Source: Obelidium mucronatum
Lineage: Eukaryota; Chytridiomycota; Chytridiomycetes; Chytridiales; Chytriomycetaceae
Direction of reading: 5' to 3'
DNA length: 64,000 nucleotides
NCBI GenBank assembly: GCA_025765595.1
Contig: JAIVFH010000019.1
Coordinates: 338,533 to 402,532, forward strand
The notes beneath the pieces were generated by a model. That model was not told where the DNA came from. It saw only the letters and a program-made list of their open reading frames with translations, and made no database searches. Below, piece by piece: positions 62,407 to 64,000 of the stretch; the stretch's first letter is position 1, and each line of letters begins with the position of its first letter. A program made the translations under genes and the position numbers.

Positions 62407-63583
62407 GGCCCAAACTATGAATGGGTTTTCGAAAATTTTTTTGAGTTTTTTTTGGAAAGTATTTGAAACTAGAAATGAAGTTACTTTTGAAAAAAAAAAA
62501 GTCAAAGACTGGTCAAGAGGTTACTTTGAAAAATAAAAACTCAAAAGTAAAAAACCCATTCGAAAATGCAACTCCTGACACCACCAACAGCCATCAATAC
62601 CCAATAAAGCTACGAAGATACATAAGAAATAGAACCAAAGCACATCAAGAGGGCCAGTTGATGTAAGAGAGCTCAGAAGTGTTTGAAGCAGTACAGAGCT
62701 GCTCACCTAGCAACAAGAACGTTAGTCCAAAGTCTCCTGGGTGCTTAGAATGAAAACACGACAGTAGGGTGTGTTGGCGTTGTGATCGATTATGTGTCCC
62801 AGAAGCGGTTTTTTGATGAATAAAACAAATCAGTGATGTACAATATATTATTTGAGAGACATACTGTTGTGTGGCAGCTCACGTACTATAGCGAGCGGCA
62901 CTCCCGATTCGGACCCCGATTCGGACTCCTAGTCGGAAATTGATTCGGAGTCCGACTAGGGTCCTAATAGGGACCGACTAGGAGCAATCCCGAATCGGGC
63001 GCGACTCGGAATGGCGGTTAGGCCAATTTGCGCTCCTATTCTCCCCCTAGCGTACTCCTAACCTGTTTCCAGTAGGAGATTTCTGCTTTTTCCTTTTATT
63101 TTGAGGGGTTTTCTTTCTCCTAGTCGGACTTCCGAAGAGGACATAGCATCAAATGAGAAAATTTACCTAAACTACTGAAAAACTTTTTAAAATAAAGCTA
63201 TTAGAGCTCCTTTTAAGAGGTGGCGAATGCTATAAGGACAGGTCCAATTGGCGCATTTGCGATTAGGAGCGCCACTAGGAGCCCTAATAGCGCGCTATTG
63301 GGCTCCTAATCGGTCCAGCTCCTAGTCAGGTCCGATTTGGACTCCTAGTCGGACTCCTAGTCGGGCCCTAATCGGACCCCGAATCGCGCGTGCTGCTCGG
63401 ACCCCGGGCTGTGGCAGCTGGGGTTGGTGATATGTCGCTCGCTTGCGCATTCATTCATGGTCGCATTTTACTTTTCAGTTACTTTTGAATGTCAAAAACA
63501 ACATAATAAAACCTTTTTCTTTTTTCAAAAGTAATTCAAAAGAATTTCAAAAAAAATTTCAAAACTCATTCATAGTTTGGGCC
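62407..63583. mobile_element. Tourist-like MITE with TTA target-site duplication
   Basis: The ends are inverted: GGCCCAAACTATGAATG at 62407 and its complement ending at 63583, flanked by TTA (62404-62406 and 63584-63586). Inner TIR sequence is A/T homopolymer-rich and imperfectly inverted. Without the nested hAT-like MITE it is about 640 bp. GGCCC ends and TTA duplication fit Tourist elements mobilised by PIF/Harbinger transposases. Confidence 0.82.
62880..63411. mobile_element. hAT-like MITE, copy 2
   Basis: 532 bp, same ends and internal organisation as 21666-22196, with scattered substitutions. The 8-bp TSD is TGGCAGCT (62872-62879 and 63412-63419). Confidence 0.88.
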
Positions 63584-63687
63584 TTATTGCATTCGAACAA
63601 CACAGAATTCAAGGTTTAGGGTTCTTTACTCATGGGGGAGGTTGGGGAGAGTTAGGGTTTCTCCGGAAATTTTTATGATATAAAAGT

Positions 63688-63738
63688 TGCCTACTGGGGG
63701 ATTTGAACCCCTGGCCTACACAGGGTTTATATTAGGCA
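63688..63738 (-). repeat. tRNA-derived fragment (acceptor and T-arm only)
   Basis: On the minus strand TGCCTA...TAGGCA pair as an acceptor stem, and AGGGG-TTCAAAT-CCCCC forms a T-arm with a B-box. D and anticodon arms are absent, so it is a pseudo-tRNA. Confidence 0.4.
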
Positions 63739-64000
63739 GCCTAATTGGGCTGGTTCGGAATATTAGGCAGCCTAATTGGGCTGGTTCGGTGAATTGGGCT
63801 GGTTCGGAATATTAGGCTGCCTAATTGGGCTGGTTCGAAATATTAGGCAGCCTATTGGGCTGGTCGGGTGAATGGGGCTGGTTCGGAATATTAGGCAGCC
63901 TAATTGGGCTGGTTCGAATATTAGGACAGCCTAGTTGTGGCGGTGGTCGAAGATATTAAGGCAGTCTAATATTGGGCTGGTTCAGTGTGAGATATTAGGC
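63731..64000. repeat. Palindrome-containing minisatellite, continues past window edge
   Basis: Units of about 28-45 bp with ATTAGGCAGCCTAATTGGGC followed by TGGTTCGG are repeated at least six times with indels. TTAGGC-A-GCCTAA inside each unit is a perfect inverted repeat. Confidence 0.88.

Noticed and set aside
63731..64000. TTAGGC units as telomeric repeat
   Set aside because: TTAGGC is the nematode telomere motif, but here it is only part of a longer palindromic unit and is not itself in tandem.
1..64000. CRISPR arrays, bacterial operons, phage genes
   Set aside because: No regularly spaced short repeats with unique spacers; genes have spliceosomal introns and eukaryotic families.

Overview
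The window is nuclear DNA of a eukaryote, most probably an early-diverging zoosporic fungus (chytrid-like). The grounds are short GT-AG introns of about 44 to 150 bp that I could join in frame by eye, a fungal-type PQ-loop protein, an Agd3-like secreted deacetylase, a GTPase fused to a DUF697-type membrane domain, an Argonaute, eIF3 subunit f, and a heavy load of copia, LINE, PIF/Harbinger and MITE elements. The assignment to a phylum is inference. No prokaryotic operon structure, CRISPR array or origin was seen. Layout: 1-5.7 kb holds a tRNA-Leu, a six-exon PQ-loop membrane protein gene and a GNAT/SCP2-type gene whose 5' half is strikingly GC-rich. From 5.9 to 37.3 kb lies one ancestral gene of about 4.7 kb: a signal peptide, tandem CBM87-like modules and a CE18-like deacetylase domain related to Agd3. 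It has been blown up to 31 kb by two large insertions. The first is a copia LTR element (6524-18753, 454-bp LTRs differing at one base, 5-bp TSD TGGGG). The second is a PIF/Harbinger element (20770-35259, 13-bp TIRs, 3-bp TSD ACT). Removing both, with one TSD each, restores the host reading frame. The copia element contains a tandem array in which an 863-bp piece of this same host gene alternates with a 1312-bp piece of copia pol (2175-bp unit). The Harbinger element encodes two different DDE transposases, a Myb/SANT-like protein and a small acidic protein; a hAT-like MITE is nested in one transposase and an 8.6-kb LINE in the Myb gene.

From 37.8 to 55.7 kb is a gene-dense stretch: an intronless MHS-family transporter; an Argonaute gene on the minus strand whose splice-consistent reading frame begins with an RRM domain and whose PIWI domain appears to have lost three of the four slicer residues; eIF3f; the GTPase-DUF697 gene (with one apparent +1 frameshift at a UGA); a single-pass membrane protein; a FAM185A-like protein; and a long mosaic gene of LRR and beta-propeller-like modules with a Thr-rich stalk. 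From 55.7 kb to the end the DNA is repeat-derived: a Ty3/gypsy integrase remnant, a second broken LINE of the same family, a Tourist-like MITE (TTA TSD) containing a second copy of the hAT-like MITE, a tRNA-derived fragment and a palindromic minisatellite at the window edge.

The genes do not form one pathway. The themes are cell-surface modular proteins (Agd3-like, LRR mosaic, single-pass protein), RNA-guided regulation (RRM-Argonaute), and very active transposition. Several single-base frame changes occur in host and TE genes. Some may be assembly indels, but one is shared by three copies of the same host exon and is therefore probably real.
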